Below are positions 20,907-21,342 of a stretch of DNA of 21,342 nt, piece after piece (position 1 is the first letter of the stretch; every line of letters begins with the position of its first letter). A program made the translations under genes and the position numbers. Source of the stretch: Bolinopsis microptera. Its lineage: Eukaryota > Ctenophora > Tentaculata > Lobata > Bolinopsidae. The stretch covers positions 1 through 21,342 of the forward strand of contig NW_026971899.1 in assembly GCF_026151205.1 (NCBI RefSeq), in the 5' to 3' direction. Under the pieces are notes generated by a model. It was not told where the DNA came from, made no database searches, and saw nothing but the letters and a program-made list of their open reading frames with translations.

Positions 20907-21330
20907 CTATCCTGAACCCAATGCTTCCTCAAAATCTGTAATCATTTGTTCTTTATCATGATCATCCCCTGAATCACCTTTCAAACAGCAAATTTTAATT
21001 TCCTCTGGACATTCAATGTTACGTTTAATTGTAAGATAATGCTCCGTTTTTGAGTATAAAGTACATCTGATCCTGTGTTCAGTAAAGTAATTGGGATTTA
21101 CGATTAACATATCACTATCATTCTCGCTTATGTTCATTTCAAACATGGGCACAAGATTCATCTCCAATTCTACACCTTGAACATCATAGCCAACAACCTG
21201 ACATGGAGACATTAGCACTTTGACAAAGAGCATTCCACCATATGCAGAGATGTTTCTTTTCCATGAGCCAATTAGCCAGCCCCACTTGTCTATAACATTG
21301 ATGTAAAAGTGAAATTCAAAGGACTTCCAG
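20907..21330 (-). CDS. Exon-like open frame of unrecognised protein (partial)
   Basis: On minus a TTATTTTTAG acceptor-like sequence at about 21340-21331 is followed at 21330 by an open frame that stays open for about 140 codons to a stop at 20907-20909. An internal Met at 21233 could start a 108-residue version, but coding-like text runs through it from the acceptor, so I prefer the exon reading. The protein has a Trp/Phe/Tyr-rich first part (WKSFEFHFYINV, DKWGWLIGSWKR), then a probable beta-rich middle, five Cys residues and an acidic C-terminal end (GDSGDDHDKEQ, DFEEALGSG). Two N-x-Ser sequons (both Asn-Ile-Ser) and spaced Cys would fit a secreted or surface ectodomain, but no membrane segment or signal peptide is visible. 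I do not recognise the family. The stop may be the true C-terminus or may lie just past a splice donor I could not place. Confidence 0.5.
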
Positions 21331-21342
21331 CTAAAAATAAGA

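Noticed and set aside
1-21342. CRISPR array, prokaryotic operon, tRNA or rRNA gene
   Set aside because: No regularly spaced identical repeats, no operon-like coding density and no cloverleaf or conserved rRNA wording was seen on either strand.

Overview
The window reads as eukaryotic, and most probably vertebrate, nuclear DNA. It is AT-rich and has no compact operon-like gene layout. It carries a long purine microsatellite, exon-like coding pieces with splice-acceptor-like edges, and a recognisable though badly broken array of C2H2 (Kruppel-type) zinc fingers of the kind common in tetrapod genomes. I cannot place the species. The finger wording (KPFKCSDC, LTAHQRKPHSD, SSRHQRK) and a long acidic/basic spacer ahead of the fingers suggest a non-mammalian tetrapod, but this is inference.

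Layout: 1-6100 is gene-free, AT-rich sequence with scattered poly-C runs. 6155-6409 is an almost pure purine GA-rich microsatellite. 6410-7610 is non-coding and becomes increasingly blurred. About 7610-15680 (roughly 8 kb) is a block made almost entirely of abutting homopolymer runs, which looks like a consensus or basecalling artefact rather than DNA that exists in this form. 15681-16340 is normal AT-rich sequence. About 16345-17743, minus strand, is the terminal coding exon of a C2H2 zinc-finger gene: a spacer region followed by about nine fingers, all with frameshifts, stops and lost zinc ligands. 17760-20906 is mostly gene-free. 20907-21330, minus strand, is an intact exon-like open frame that starts directly after a splice-acceptor-like sequence and runs to a stop. 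I do not recognise its family.

The main caution for any reader is sequence quality. Isolated bases tend to be replaced by, or lost into, the neighbouring run. This is extreme in 7610-15680 and milder on both sides. It can explain many breaks in the zinc-finger array, so whether that locus is a real pseudogene or a mis-sequenced gene cannot be decided here. The many open frames inside the 8-kb block are rich in Phe, Lys, Gly and Pro on both strands only because homopolymers translate that way. They are not genes.

No new multi-gene system, RNA gene, CRISPR array or intact mobile element could be supported. The zinc-finger exon and the end exon share a strand, but nothing seen links them as one gene or one function.
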